Assembly: GCF_004119495.1 (NCBI RefSeq)
Contig: NZ_NRQU01000014.1
Span: forward strand, 1 to 64,000
DNA: 64,000 nucleotides
DNA from: Flavobacterium sp. YO12
GTDB taxonomy: Bacteria; Bacteroidota; Bacteroidia; Flavobacteriales; Flavobacteriaceae
Direction of reading: 5' to 3'
Numbering within the stretch: position 1 is the first letter of the stretch; each line of letters begins with the position of its first letter. Below the pieces are notes generated by a model, which made no database searches, was not told the DNA's origin, and was given only the letters and a program-made list of their open reading frames with translations. The translations under genes were made by a program, and so were the position numbers. Below, piece by piece: positions 53,229 through 63,183 of the stretch.

Positions 53229-54569
53229 ATGGATATAGTTATCAAACTCTCTCAATTTCTATTGAGTTTATCTTTACTTATTATTCTTCATGAATTAGGG
53301 CATTTTATCCCTGCAAAATTGTTTAAAACAAGAGTCGAAAAATTTTACTTATTTTTTGATGTTAAATATTCGCTTTTAAAAAAGAAAATTGGCGAAACTG
53401 AATACGGAATCGGATGGTTACCGCTTGGAGGTTACGTAAAAATCTCTGGTATGATCGACGAAAGTATGGACAAGGAACAAATGGCTTTGCCTCCACAGCC
53501 TTGGGAATTTCGTTCTAAACCGGCTTGGCAGCGTTTGATTATTATGCTTGGCGGTGTTACCGTAAACTTTATCTTGGCATTTATCATCTATATAGGAATG
53601 GCTTTTGCTTATGGGGATACTTATATTGCTAATGCAGACTTAAAAGATGGTGTGGCAGTTGAAAATCCTGCAATGATTAAAGCTGGTTTTAAAACTGGTG
53701 ACAAAATTATTTCTATTGATGGAAAAACTGTTGAGAATTTTGACAAGGATATGAACATGAATATTATCATGGCAAAACATATCTTGATTGAAAGAGACGG
53801 AAAACAACAAACAATTACAATGCCTACTGATTTTGTAGATCAGCTTTCTAAAACAGAAAAAGGATTCCTTGTTGATATAAGAAGACCTTTTGCAGTAGGA
53901 AAAGTAACTGAGGATTCTGCTAACCAAAATTTAAAACCAAAAGATTTATTTCTTTCTCTTAACGGACAAAAAATTAAATATTTTGATGAAGTAAAAGCAA
54001 TTTTAGAAGTAAATAAAGGAAAAACAATTCCTGCTGTTGTTTTAAGAGATTTAAAAGAAACACCTATTAGTGTTAAAGTTTCAGACAAAGGAACATTAGA
54101 CGTATTGGTTGGCGGTTTAGACATGAAATCATTGGAAAAACTTGGATATTATAAAGTAAGTACAAAAGAATATGGTTTCTTAGAATCTATTCCTGTAGGG
54201 ATTGAAAAAGGAAAAGATCAATTAGTAGGTTACGGAAAACAATTGAAGATGATTTTTAATCCTGAAACAAAAGCTTACAAACAAGTAGGTGGTTTTGCGG
54301 CTATTTATAACATTTTTCCAAGTTATTGGAGCTGGGAAACGTTCTGGTCAATCACAGCTTTATTGTCAATTATGCTTGGAGTAATGAATTTATTGCCAAT
54401 TCCGGCACTTGATGGCGGTCATGTGATGTTTTTATTATACGAAATGATTAGTGGTAAAAAACCGAGTGATAAATTCCTTGAAAACGCCCAAATGGTTGGC
54501 TTCGTACTACTTATAGCGTTGCTTTTGTTCGCAAACGGAAACGATATTTACAAGGCAATTATGAAGTAG
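53229..54569 (+). CDS. rseP: RIP metalloprotease RseP
   Basis: 446 residues. Site-2 protease that cuts membrane-bound anti-sigma factors and leftover signal peptides. The zinc motif HELGH is at residues 21-25, the third ligand in NLLPIPALDGGHVMF near 400, and the PDZ region lies between (about 130-290, with GFKTGDKIISIDGKTVENF). Four transmembrane segments. Single gene followed by two tRNAs. Confidence 0.95.
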   Translation: MDIVIKLSQFLLSLSLLIILHELGHFIPAKLFKTRVEKFYLFFDVKYSLLKKKIGETEYGIGWLPLGGYVKISGMIDESMDKEQMALPPQPWEFRSKPAWQRLIIMLGGVTVNFILAFIIYIGMAFAYGDTYIANADLKDGVAVENPAMIKAGFKTGDKIISIDGKTVENFDKDMNMNIIMAKHILIERDGKQQTITMPTDFVDQLSKTEKGFLVDIRRPFAVGKVTEDSANQNLKPKDLFLSLNGQKIKYFDEVKAILEVNKGKTIPAVVLRDLKETPISVKVSDKGTLDVLVGGLDMKSLEKLGYYKVSTKEYGFLESIPVGIEKGKDQLVGYGKQLKMIFNPETKAYKQVGGFAAIYNIFPSYWSWETFWSITALLSIMLGVMNLLPIPALDGGHVMFLLYEMISGKKPSDKFLENAQMVGFVLLIALLLFANGNDIYKAIMK

Positions 54570-54602
54570 AAAAAAAAATTGAGAAAAAGAGTTAAAATAT
54601 TT

Positions 54603-54631
54603 TTGAGAAACTAAAAAATCGATTATATTTG
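54603..54631 (+). promoter_or_regulatory. tRNA promoter, TTG - 18 bp - TATATTTG
   Basis: TTG at 54603-54605 and TATATTTG at 54624-54631 closely match the Bacteroidota -33/-7 consensus. It lies 25 bp before the first tRNA gene. Confidence 0.7.
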
Positions 54632-54655
54632 CACTCGCTAAAAAGAGCAACAACT

Positions 54656-54729
54656 TCCTCCTTAGCTCAGTTGGTTAGAGCATCTGACTGTTAATCAGAG
54701 GGTCCTTGGTTCGAGCCCAAGAGGGGGAG
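54656..54729 (+). tRNA. tRNA-Asn(GTT), copy 1
   Basis: 74 nt. The cloverleaf is complete: acceptor TCCTCCT/AGGGGGA, D-stem GCTC, anticodon loop CTGTTAA giving anticodon GTT, and T-arm CTTGG-TTCGAGC-CCAAG. The CCA end is not encoded. Identical to the copy at 54768. Confidence 0.97.
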
Positions 54730-54767
54730 CAACTTTTTTTAGCAAACATATTTACCTTTAAGGTGAT

Positions 54768-54841
54768 TCCTCCTTAGCTCAGTTGGTTAGAGCATCTGAC
54801 TGTTAATCAGAGGGTCCTTGGTTCGAGCCCAAGAGGGGGAG
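54768..54841 (+). tRNA. tRNA-Asn(GTT), copy 2
   Basis: A 74-nt exact duplicate of the first tRNA-Asn, 38 bp downstream. Both are probably read from the same promoter and ended by the hairpin that follows. Confidence 0.97.
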
Positions 54842-54850
54842 CTTAAAAAA

Positions 54851-54873
54851 AAGACGATCAAATTGATCGTCTT
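54851..54873. terminator. Terminator after the tRNA pair
   Basis: AAGACGATCAA pairs with TTGATCGTCTT around one base, with A and T runs on both sides, so it can also serve the converging TPR gene. Confidence 0.85.
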
Positions 54874-54897
54874 TTTTTTGTTTTAATACTTTATGCT

Positions 54898-55587
54898 TTA
54901 TTTTTTAGCTAGTTCACTGTTTCCGTTTTTGCTTTCAAACAACTTCATCATTTCTTCAGCTTTTTCTATTTCACTTATTGCTTTTAAAGACTGGGCATAT
55001 CTAAAATAAAATACTGCCTCTAAATTTGCCTCAAGATCAATGAGCTTAGAATAGTACTTAGCTGCTTCTTCGTAATTATCTTCAAAATAAAACTTATCAG
55101 CCACTTTTTTAAGCATATCTACAGATTTGTATCCTTTATCTAAAACATGGGCATAAGTGTTTAAAATATTTATGTTTGCCGAGTTCTCTGTGTACGCTGG
55201 CGTAATTACCTCAACTTTTATTGGTTTAATTTTTTGCGACATCGTATCAACAATAGCTTTCGAAGGCAAAATCATCTCTGTTTTTCTAACTTTTGCCTTT
55301 TTGTATATTGGAGTAACAGTTCTTGTGTTATTTGGCCCTAGATCGTTTGTATATACCATATCAAGCTTTGAGACTTCATATTTAGTTGTTCTTTTTCCAA
55401 ACGGCATATTTATTACTTCGACAACCAAATAAGAATCAATAACAAGATCTTCATTTGATTTGCTATCAACTTTTGACTGCGTTTTTCCAGTTCCAGCATG
55501 AGCAATAGTCTGCTCTATAGACTGAGCGTAACAACTAAAAGAAAAAACGCATACAATTACTCTAAAAAGTACTGTATTTGTTTTCAT
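54898..55587 (-). CDS. Exported tetratricopeptide-repeat protein
   Basis: 229 residues with a signal peptide (ending CYAQ, about 22). The C-terminal 90 residues are TPR-like: ADKFYFEDNYEEAAKYYSKL, then EAVFYFRYAQSLKAISEIEKAEEMM. This is the same wording found before the WD40/OmpA parts of Bacteroidota PorE-type proteins, but here it stands alone. Probably a periplasmic protein-interaction module. Confidence 0.75.
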   Translation of the reverse strand: MKTNTVLFRVIVCVFSFSCYAQSIEQTIAHAGTGKTQSKVDSKSNEDLVIDSYLVVEVINMPFGKRTTKYEVSKLDMVYTNDLGPNNTRTVTPIYKKAKVRKTEMILPSKAIVDTMSQKIKPIKVEVITPAYTENSANINILNTYAHVLDKGYKSVDMLKKVADKFYFEDNYEEAAKYYSKLIDLEANLEAVFYFRYAQSLKAISEIEKAEEMMKLFESKNGNSELAKK

Positions 55588-55732
55588 GATGAATTGATTT
55601 TGATTAAAAGGGTCGTAATACTATATAAAGGTACCGCATTACAATCTTTTTACTTTATTATAACTACAAACTACGTCAAAAAACGTTCAAATGCAGAATT
55701 ACGCCCAAAAGCAGCAACAAAATAGTACAAAA

Positions 55733-55762
55733 AAAGCGCTGCAAATTCTATTGCAGCGCTTT
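55733..55762 (-). terminator. Terminator of the C1 peptidase gene
   Basis: AAAGCGCTGCAA pairs with TTGCAGCGCTTT (12 bp, 6-base loop) and has A/T runs. It lies 27 bp after the peptidase stop codon. Confidence 0.8.
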
Positions 55763-55789
55763 CTTATTTTTCAAAAGTTTGAATTAAAC

Positions 55790-56992
55790 TTACACCCCTA
55801 ATTTCTTAGCAATGTCAGTTGGGATTCCACCTTTATTTACCATTAAGGCAGTAGTTTTATATTTTACGAAATTCTTAGTTACAAACAAGAAACCTTTGTA
55901 GTCGTTTGTTTCTCCCCAAGAATTTTTTACGATATAATATTCTTTTCCTGTTTGATCTTTTGCAAGACCAATAATGTGCATTCCGTGGTCGTCTGTAGTT
56001 GTGTAGTTATCAAACGCTGTTTGACGCATTTCTGGAGTGATTTCCGGTTCTGCTTTTGGTCCGTTAAACATATCTGCTTTCTCTTCGGCTGTCATGTCAT
56101 CAAATTTCTTTGTTGCAACGTAAGCTACACCATTTTTCCAGCTGAAACTTTTCTCGCTCACATCTGTCGCCCATGCAACTGTATATCCTTTTTTCAAGGC
56201 ATTATCAATTACATCTGTCATATCATTTACTTTTACGTTGTAAACCTGATCTAATGACCAGTTGTCTGGCACCATCATAGTAGTTTTTTGGTAATATGGA
56301 GATGTTGTAAATGATGACATTTCGATATATTCATCTGGATTAATTCCAACTACTTCTTTAGCGAAAGATTGTGGTGTATAATTTTTTCCTTTATAATTAA
56401 AATTATCTGGCACTTTTCCTAAATAAGAATCAATAACAGCTGCATACGCTTTTTGCCAGTTTGGTGTTAATTCACCATTTGGGTTTTTAACTACCGCTGC
56501 AAGAACTGCTTCGATTAAAGCTCCCATTTCACCAAATTTATTTTTGTCTGTACCGTAGTTTAATCCTGTATAAACTTCTCTAGGAACAGTTCCGTATTTT
56601 TTGTACATATTGATTACATCGTGCAAAGCACCACCATCACCTAAAGAAATCGCTCCATGCATACGAACATAATTCACTCCTTTTTCTACGTAAACATTTC
56701 TTGCAGAAAAAATTTGTGACAACTCTACTGGTTGTTTTCCTAAACGAATCATTTCTGATTCTAAGAATGAGTTTGTTGAGTAACTCCAGCAAGTTCCAGA
56801 TGATCCTTGAGATTTTACAGAAGTTGTACCTAAGTTAATTACTTCAGTGAATTTAAAGTTCTCTTTACTTTTATCACTTGCATTCAGCTTTAATGAATTT
56901 ACCAAAATGTCTTGTGCAAAACAGCTGCTCACACCAACCAAAAATGCTGATGCAACGAAAACTGATTTCATCGTAATTTTATACATAATCAA
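55790..56992 (-). CDS. Secreted C1-family cysteine peptidase, bleomycin-hydrolase type
   Basis: 400 residues with a signal peptide (ending SSCFAQ, about 25). The catalytic Cys is in SQGSSGTCWSYSTNSFLE (about 66), His in DDHGMHIIGLAK (about 340) and Asn in YIVKNSWGET (about 361). The long helical insert, ELSQIFSARNVYVEKGVNY and the GGALHDVINMYKKYGTVP region match PepC/bleomycin hydrolase aminopeptidases, but those are cytosolic; this one is exported. Single gene with its own terminator. Confidence 0.9.
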   Translation of the reverse strand: MIMYKITMKSVFVASAFLVGVSSCFAQDILVNSLKLNASDKSKENFKFTEVINLGTTSVKSQGSSGTCWSYSTNSFLESEMIRLGKQPVELSQIFSARNVYVEKGVNYVRMHGAISLGDGGALHDVINMYKKYGTVPREVYTGLNYGTDKNKFGEMGALIEAVLAAVVKNPNGELTPNWQKAYAAVIDSYLGKVPDNFNYKGKNYTPQSFAKEVVGINPDEYIEMSSFTTSPYYQKTTMMVPDNWSLDQVYNVKVNDMTDVIDNALKKGYTVAWATDVSEKSFSWKNGVAYVATKKFDDMTAEEKADMFNGPKAEPEITPEMRQTAFDNYTTTDDHGMHIIGLAKDQTGKEYYIVKNSWGETNDYKGFLFVTKNFVKYKTTALMVNKGGIPTDIAKKLGV

Positions 56993-57125
56993 TGATTTAA
57001 ATAGTTGACTAATTAGTAGCCTGTATTATATTTTTGTTACAAAACAATTAAATATTAAAGTATTTGTGCGAAACACAACTGTTAATTTTTTCTTAATATC
57101 TCTTATTATCAAAGTATTTATTACA

Positions 57126-57159
57126 AAAAGCCTCTATAGAGATGTCTATAGAGGCTTTT
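57126..57159 (-). terminator. Terminator of the Omp85-type gene
   Basis: A 15-bp perfect inverted repeat (57126-57140, 57145-57159) with a GCCTCTATAGA arm and flanking A/T runs. It lies just after the end of the barrel protein gene. Confidence 0.8.
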
Positions 57160-57197
57160 GTCTTAAATTTTTAAAAAGTAACTTCTTACATATATTT

Positions 57198-58385
57198 TTA
57201 TCTTAACCAATTACTGCCAAAAACAATATAGTAGGCCCAATCTTCTGGACCTCTTGCCACATCAACTCCCATTCTGAGCTTAAACTTTCTGGCTATCAAA
57301 TATCTAAATCCTGTTCCGTAACTATACACTACTGGTTTAGCAAAAGCTTTATCCCAATCATTAAATGCGCTGGCTACGCCGCCAAATCCCATTAAACTCC
57401 ATCTTCGGTACAAATCCCATCGTAATTCTCCTTCGGTTACAATACTGGTTTTGCCTTGATATCGAGCGGCAGGAATTCCTCTTAAATTAATACCGGGACG
57501 AAGATAAAAAGGCGGACTTCCAAACGCCTGCTCTCCTTCTATCCTAAGCCCGCCAATTAATTTTTTAGTTAAAGGATAATAACCTATTGCCGATAAATTA
57601 ACGCGCCAAGCATCATAATCACTGCCTATTGCATCATCTGACCAAAAAAAGTCTGACTGCAGTCTTATCCCTTTATCTGGTGTAAATATATTATCACGTC
57701 CATCAAACTGAATGGCCGCTCCAAGCTGACTTACTGTGCTTTTAATATCTCCGGGCTGAACAAATGGCGGGGGAATATTTATGTCTGGTAAATTTATTTT
57801 AGAGTTTAAAAAAAGATACTGCGGACCAGCACTCCACTTAGCATTTTTAAATTGCTTTAGCCATTGTGTATAAAAAATAGTGGATCTGAAATTGAGTTTG
57901 AATTCCTGATCGCTTCCGTTTGGCAGATTGTTTTCATAAAATGATAAATTCATATCGCCGTAACCCGCCATAACGCGGTATAATATTCTAGGTTTAACTA
58001 AAGTTGCTGAACGAAAAGCTCCTGCCATCCAGCTTTTATTTCCAGTATACATACCAATACCTCCTGTTATATCAGGATTTATAAATCTCTTTTTACCATT
58101 TTCATCAATTACCGGAGGGCGTTTTTTAAGAAAAATTGGCACTAGTGCTCCTCCTATTCCGCCCAAAGCGGGTTCGGTAATAACGGTTGGTACCACAATA
58201 AAACCGTGTGCGTAAATTATATAATCACTTAAATCAAAAGCTCCATCTAGAGAATCTTTTACACTTATATGCTGTTTTTGTCCCATAATTGTATGACACG
58301 AAAAAAGGCAAAATGTAAAAATGAAAATTAATTTCTGAAAAAAAACTCTGTTTTTTATCGCGGGATCTGAATAGTTTTTTTTCAT
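57198..58385 (-). CDS. Omp85/BamA-type outer-membrane barrel without POTRA domains
   Basis: 395 residues with an N-terminal signal (about 15-36). The C-terminal half has the surface-antigen barrel signs: FDGRDNIFTPDKGIRLQSDF, GGLRIEGEQAFGSPPFYLRP and NLRGIPAARYQGKTSIVTEG, a variant of the RGY..R loop. No POTRA repeats are present before the barrel, so it is not BamA itself. It is probably an outer-membrane protein in the same functional group as the following PF13557-like gene. Confidence 0.82.
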   Translation of the reverse strand: MKKNYSDPAIKNRVFFQKLIFIFTFCLFSCHTIMGQKQHISVKDSLDGAFDLSDYIIYAHGFIVVPTVITEPALGGIGGALVPIFLKKRPPVIDENGKKRFINPDITGGIGMYTGNKSWMAGAFRSATLVKPRILYRVMAGYGDMNLSFYENNLPNGSDQEFKLNFRSTIFYTQWLKQFKNAKWSAGPQYLFLNSKINLPDINIPPPFVQPGDIKSTVSQLGAAIQFDGRDNIFTPDKGIRLQSDFFWSDDAIGSDYDAWRVNLSAIGYYPLTKKLIGGLRIEGEQAFGSPPFYLRPGINLRGIPAARYQGKTSIVTEGELRWDLYRRWSLMGFGGVASAFNDWDKAFAKPVVYSYGTGFRYLIARKFKLRMGVDVARGPEDWAYYIVFGSNWLR

Positions 58386-58452
58386 TTAAATTAATTTAAG
58401 ATTTATTTTATAAATAAGCATCAACCATTTAACCTGCAATTAGTTTCTTAAA

Positions 58453-59418
58453 CTATTCTTTTGCAAAACTGAAGACATGAGCCAATGTTAGAAAAAAGGT
58501 ATTTCCTTGAAATCTGTTTACAGCACCAATCTCTGAAACCCAGCGTAATCCTGCTGTTGTTTTACAACCAATATGAAAGTAATTCACCTCGGCACCTATT
58601 GCTCCAACTCTGTCTTTGCTTGGTTCAAGCACTAAAGTTCCAGCTGGAATTTCGTCATGTGACACTTTATACTGTAAATAATAAATTAATCCCGCATTAA
58701 GTATTCCTTTGGGAGCCGTTTTTTCTGTATTCATCATATAAAATGTTTTGCCTAAACCGCCTTCAATACTTAAAATATCTCCCGTTTTTACATTAGTGTC
58801 TTTCTTTTTACCATTCATTTCGTAAGCCGCTAAAGCTGAAAAATGAAACGTTTTTTTATCATTAAAAAACAAAGTTGTTCCTGCCGAAAGTTCATTCATA
58901 AACATTCCAAGTCCGCTATTATCGCTCGCTCCAAGTTCATATTTTCCTGTTGGAAGATATAATTGATAACTAAAAACAAAATCTGCTCTTTTATTATGCC
59001 ATCCTAATTGAATTGGTTGCACAAGCATATCTGTAAAAGCAAAAGGGCTTTTTGAATCGACATAACTGCCTTGAATAGTGTTTGACGCAAAAGCTAATAA
59101 GATTGTTGCTCCGTAATTAGCTCCTAAAATTTTGAAATCACTTACATAATTAGCTCCGACACCTGTAATAAACATATTGATATCTGGATTTGCAATTGAT
59201 TTATCTCCATCAGAATTCCGTAAAGAACCTGCTTCATAAAAATACCCCGGCACATACAAACTCAAATTATTGGCTGGCGCCTGAGTTCCAGATTGTAATC
59301 CTGATGATCCTAGTATGTGCCCGCCTTTTAATTGCGAATGTCCTAAAAAACAAACAAATAAAAGAAGTAATGTCAGTGTCGATTTTATTTGTCTGTAACT
59401 ATTAAATTTCGTTGTCAT
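58453..59418 (-). CDS. Outer-membrane transporter-like protein, PF13557/SphA type
   Basis: 321 residues with a signal peptide (ending LGHSQ, about 30). The barrel-like middle has QPIQLGWHNKRADFVFSYQLYLPTGKYELG, the phrase typical of the MetA-pathway phenol-degradation outer-membrane family, and ends RWVSEIGAVNRFQGNTFFLTL. It may pass a hydrophobic or small organic compound. 67 bp from the Omp85-type gene. Probably one operon. Confidence 0.78.
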   Translation of the reverse strand: MTTKFNSYRQIKSTLTLLLLFVCFLGHSQLKGGHILGSSGLQSGTQAPANNLSLYVPGYFYEAGSLRNSDGDKSIANPDINMFITGVGANYVSDFKILGANYGATILLAFASNTIQGSYVDSKSPFAFTDMLVQPIQLGWHNKRADFVFSYQLYLPTGKYELGASDNSGLGMFMNELSAGTTLFFNDKKTFHFSALAAYEMNGKKKDTNVKTGDILSIEGGLGKTFYMMNTEKTAPKGILNAGLIYYLQYKVSHDEIPAGTLVLEPSKDRVGAIGAEVNYFHIGCKTTAGLRWVSEIGAVNRFQGNTFFLTLAHVFSFAKE

Positions 59419-59475
59419 AATCTCTTAATTTAAATTTAGTACTACTTCAAATTCAATCTAGGCAGATAATTCTTT

Positions 59476-60670
59476 TTAGTTTGGAGACTGTTTTAAAAAA
59501 TAGGAAGGTGACTTTTCAGGGCTAATTCTAATAACTCTAAAATATTCTGAAGGAGATTTTCCGGTATGTTTAATAAAAGCTCTAAAACAAGTTGTTCGGG
59601 ATTTAAATCCTGAAGCCCATGCCATTCCTTCTAATGATAAACCCTTCCAGTCAGAGTCATTGATTTTTTCTTTAAAAAACTCAATTCTTTTTAAATTAAT
59701 GTAGTCTTGAAAATGAAGATTAAATTCTGAATTAATTAAATTAGAAAGATTGTTAACTGAAATTCCTGTTTCATCAGCTACATCACGAATCACTAGATCT
59801 TTTTTCTAAAAAGAGTTTTTTTGAATCAAATATGCTTTCTAATTTAGTTATATAGATTTGTTTTTTTTCTGGTGTTAACTCTTTTACAATAGGCAATGTG
59901 TTTTTTACTTCTCGAGATGCAACAGTAATTAGACTGTCCTCAACAAAATCAAGAGTATCAGCTGTATTTTTATCATAAAAAATATGAGGTGTAAAATAAA
60001 GCCACCCAACAGTAAAAATAAGAACCAATGAAATTAAAACACAGCAGGAAAAATCGACAGTACCTGCCTTGTTAATCAAAAAGAAATGCACAAAAAGAGT
60101 CGAGAATAAAAACAAGATCATCAAATTATAAATTCTGATCCATTTTAAGGTCTTTATTTTATGAAGATGATTGCCTTTAAATTTTTCTAAATCATAATTT
60201 AAAATCATCATGGTCTGACAAAAAGCATACATCAACCAAGTGCCTAAACTCAGGATTGAGAAAGGACTGTTGACTTTGGCAGAAACATAAACAATAAAAT
60301 TACTATCACTATAATTTCCTATCCATACTAAAACTGTCAGCAAAAAGTAAACAACAAATGGCACAAAATGCAGCCAGTCAAATTTTTTAAAAACAATCTC
60401 TGGAAACAATATACTTCTAACGTATAAAAATGCACTGGGAGCAGCCAGAAAAATAAATGATTTTGTAATCATAAATAAATCTGGAAAGGCTTTAAAAATA
60501 TTTGCCGATAAATAAAAGTTGTAAATACTGACAACAGTCAGGCTAAACAAAAACAATCCTAAGAAAAAACTTTTTGAGTAGTTTTTCTTTGAAAACAGAA
60601 CCATAAAAGAGGTCGCAAAACCAACAATTGCTGCTATAAAAAAGAAAATTGAAAGTACTATATCGGCCAT
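59476..60670 (-). pseudogene. Membrane-bound AraC-family regulator, split by a one-base frameshift
   Basis: The N-terminal 290 residues carry about seven transmembrane helices (MADIVLSIFFFIAAIVGFAT onward). That frame ends at 59783 in RSSDS. The AraC-type DNA-binding domain follows in another frame (VIRDVADETGISVNNLSNLI, GMAWASGFKSRTTCFRAF, KHTGKSPSEYFR). If one A is removed from the A6 run at 59800-59805, the two join as LFLEK-DLVIRDVADETG into a normal protein of about 397 residues. It would regulate the neighbouring outer-membrane genes. Confidence 0.85.
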
Positions 60671-60753
60671 ACGCTTTAAGCTTAATATAATGAATATCTT
60701 CCTTTTTTCTTGAGTATCTAAATACTTAAAAAAGGGTTACGGTTTACATTTTC

Positions 60754-60795
60754 ATAACAGCTGTACTTGTCCTAAACGAAAAGTACAGCTGTTAT
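60754..60795 (-). terminator. Terminator of the DUF4136 gene
   Basis: A perfect 15-bp inverted repeat (60754-60768, 60781-60795, arm ATAACAGCTGTACTT) lies just after the DUF4136 stop. Confidence 0.65.
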
Positions 60796-60813
60796 AAAAA
60801 ATAAATTTTAAAG

Positions 60814-61392
60814 CTATTTTTTTGCTAAGCCGGGAGGAAATCCTGCTAATATTTTTTTAATAGAACTATTAATAAATTCTTCTGGGTTATCTGGTTTATT
60901 ATCTATTTCGGCATTTCCGATACCTTGCCAAACCAGTTTGTCTGTTTTTGTAGAAACTATATCAATGACTAATGAGCCGTCAACATAATCATAACTATTA
61001 AATGTTGTGTTTGCGCCGCCCATCATTGCACCGCCTCCCCAATATCCGTATGGACGATACATTCCGCCATATCCATAAAAATCTGTGTTAGCAGAAACTG
61101 AGGTTTTATTTTTTAAGATTGAAACAGCATTTACTTTTAAGTCAGGATTTGAACTTTCAGTAAATCCTTTTGAGATCATTTCAGCACGAATTGCTTTCGT
61201 AACTCGGTCAATATTTAGTTGGTTTACTTGACCTTGTTGTGTTTTTAAATCATAAACTGCAAAAGTTTTATATTCACTAAAATTTGCAGCGTGATCATAA
61301 TCGGTTGTAACTTTTACTGTTGGGGAGCAGCTATAAAGTAAGCCCAATACTATCATTGGGATTATGCGAAGATTTGTTCTTTTAATATTCAT
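60814..61392 (-). CDS. DUF4136 lipoprotein
   Basis: 192 residues. Lipoprotein signal with the Cys at about 22 (LGLLYSCSPTVKV). The DUF4136 domain is clear: TDYDHAANFSEYKTFAVYDL, VTKAIRAEMISKGFTESSNP, LVIDIVSTKTDKLVWQGIG and a terminal KILAGFPPG. A glycine/tyrosine-rich loop (YGYGGMYRPYGYWGGGAMMG) is inserted in the middle. Function unknown; envelope-located. Confidence 0.88.
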   Translation of the reverse strand: MNIKRTNLRIIPMIVLGLLYSCSPTVKVTTDYDHAANFSEYKTFAVYDLKTQQGQVNQLNIDRVTKAIRAEMISKGFTESSNPDLKVNAVSILKNKTSVSANTDFYGYGGMYRPYGYWGGGAMMGGANTTFNSYDYVDGSLVIDIVSTKTDKLVWQGIGNAEIDNKPDNPEEFINSSIKKILAGFPPGLAKK

Positions 61393-61646
61393 AGTGTGGT
61401 ATTTAAATTAATGATTAAATTAGTTTAACTTCAAATTATTAAAATTCCGAAAAATCTGAGAATGAACGTCTATATAACTCTTAAACTGTATGTTACCAAT
61501 GTTAACTTTTCGTAAACAGCTTATTTTTACACTCTCAAAGATAAATTATTTTATTTAATTTAACATAATTGTTTGCAAAATATTCTTACTTATTTTTACC
61601 AAACATTCATTTTCTAATACAACTTAAATTAGCAATTGAACCTTTT

Positions 61647-62396
61647 CTATTTACCTTGTACGACTACATAACTATCTTGGCCGTCTTTTGAAATTGGCTG
61701 ATAGTAAACATTATTATAAATCATATATTTTTGCCCGTCTATTGTTTTCTCTTCAGATCCTTCTGGCAAATGTGTAACTATAGCTCCTACCGGCGCATTT
61801 ACTACTTTATATTTTGAAGTGTCTTTAGTATAATAAGTTCCTCCATAGTAATAATAGTCAACACCAGACACATTAATAATTACATAGCCTTTCGGCAATT
61901 CAGAAATAGTTGCTCCCAACGGCGCTGGAACGACTTTGTAACCGCCTGAATCTTTTACATAATAAACTCCATCATCATAATTGTATTGATTATCCTCAAC
62001 CGAAATCACAATTGCCGCTGTTGTTAATGTGGCTGCAAAAAAACCAATCGGATACCATGTTGGCCCCCAATAGTAAGGAACAAACGGATGATAGATGTAA
62101 GGATATGGCACTGGATAAGGGTGAAACGGCGGCGGAGGCAATGGTCTAGGATAAGGATGCGGAGGTATTGGTCGTGGTCCGGGAGGTATTGGACGCGGCC
62201 CTGGAGGTATTGGCCTCGGTGTGGGAGGAATTGGCCGTGGTGATGGCGGATGTATCGGCATGGGTCTAGGCATCACTGCGTGAGGTGTAAAATGACCAAA
62301 TCGCTGTGCATTTGCAGATTCTGGAACAATCAGCATTATTACAAATACTACAACAGCAACAAATACTTTTATATGTTTTAGTAAATCTAATTTCAT
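61647..62396 (-). CDS. DUF6515 family secreted proline-rich protein
   Basis: 249 residues with a signal peptide (ending ANAQ, about 30). A proline-rich stretch (about 40-100) repeats the unit PRPIPPGPRPIPP several times. The C-terminal part has two copies of a YYVKDSGGYKVVPAPLGATI-like repeat with DGVYYV/DYYYYGGTYYTKD, typical of DUF6515. The proline stretch may span the cell wall. It lies in line with the DUF2092 and DUF2252 genes. Confidence 0.82.
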   Translation of the reverse strand: MKLDLLKHIKVFVAVVVFVIMLIVPESANAQRFGHFTPHAVMPRPMPIHPPSPRPIPPTPRPIPPGPRPIPPGPRPIPPHPYPRPLPPPPFHPYPVPYPYIYHPFVPYYWGPTWYPIGFFAATLTTAAIVISVEDNQYNYDDGVYYVKDSGGYKVVPAPLGATISELPKGYVIINVSGVDYYYYGGTYYTKDTSKYKVVNAPVGAIVTHLPEGSEEKTIDGQKYMIYNNVYYQPISKDGQDSYVVVQGK

Positions 62397-62416
62397 AATG
62401 ATAGAATTTTAGATGA

Positions 62417-63157
62417 TTATTTTTTCGTCTCTCTTTCCTTAAGGGGAACTTTTACTGCCTTTGGCGGAACTGCAAACTCAAACATATAATCAGGAAAATC
62501 TGGATTTACAACCCAATCCTTATATACCGCTTCGTATTGAGGCTTGTCTTTGTCATTAATATAAACTATTACCATTTTTACAGGCAGGAAAAAATCATCG
62601 CTTCCAATCCAGAATTGAAAGCTTTTGTTTTTATCTGTACCTGCAATATGAAAACACTCTTTGTCATCAATAATAGTTTTGCCTAAATAAATTAGATTTC
62701 CTTTTTCTGCTTTAAGGTCCTCTAAGAATGTTTCGTAGAAAAAATCGGCAGCAGGAAATTCAATTCCAAATTTTTTACTGGTTTCATCAATCGTTTCTAT
62801 AACAGATTTTGGTGCTGCTGCAGTTGCATAGGTATTATTATCAAAAGAATAATAATATAAGCTCTTGCCATCATACCATAAACTTCTGTTTCCTTTATCT
62901 CCAGTTGAAGTAATTTTCATTTTATCTGGAAATTTGATCGAAACTTTTTCATTTATCGAATGCTTAATTAATCCCAGACTTTCGTTAGAAATATCATAAG
63001 TCATTATCGACCTAAAACTGCATGATTTTATGTATTGCAATGATTCTGTGGTTCTATGCAAAATATAAACTGCCGCAGAATCAATTCTTGTTGTCTGGCT
63101 TTGCGTTGTAATTGTTATAATAGCAAAACCGATTAAAAACATAATTTTTTTACTCAT
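62417..63157 (-). CDS. DUF2092 family exported protein
   Basis: 246 residues with a signal peptide (ending ITTQSQ, about 21). Beta-rich with the family phrases SIKFPDKMKITSTGDKGNRS, LWYDGKSLYYYSFDNNTYAT and FQFWIGSDDFFLPVKMVIVY, which give a LolA/RseB-like fold. A lipid-handling role is suggested by the fold only. It starts 26 bp after the DUF2252 gene and 20 bp before the DUF6515 gene, so the three are co-transcribed. Confidence 0.82.
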   Translation of the reverse strand: MSKKIMFLIGFAIITITTQSQTTRIDSAAVYILHRTTESLQYIKSCSFRSIMTYDISNESLGLIKHSINEKVSIKFPDKMKITSTGDKGNRSLWYDGKSLYYYSFDNNTYATAAAPKSVIETIDETSKKFGIEFPAADFFYETFLEDLKAEKGNLIYLGKTIIDDKECFHIAGTDKNKSFQFWIGSDDFFLPVKMVIVYINDKDKPQYEAVYKDWVVNPDFPDYMFEFAVPPKAVKVPLKERETKK

Positions 63158-63183
63158 ACTTACAATTATTTAATTAACGAAAA

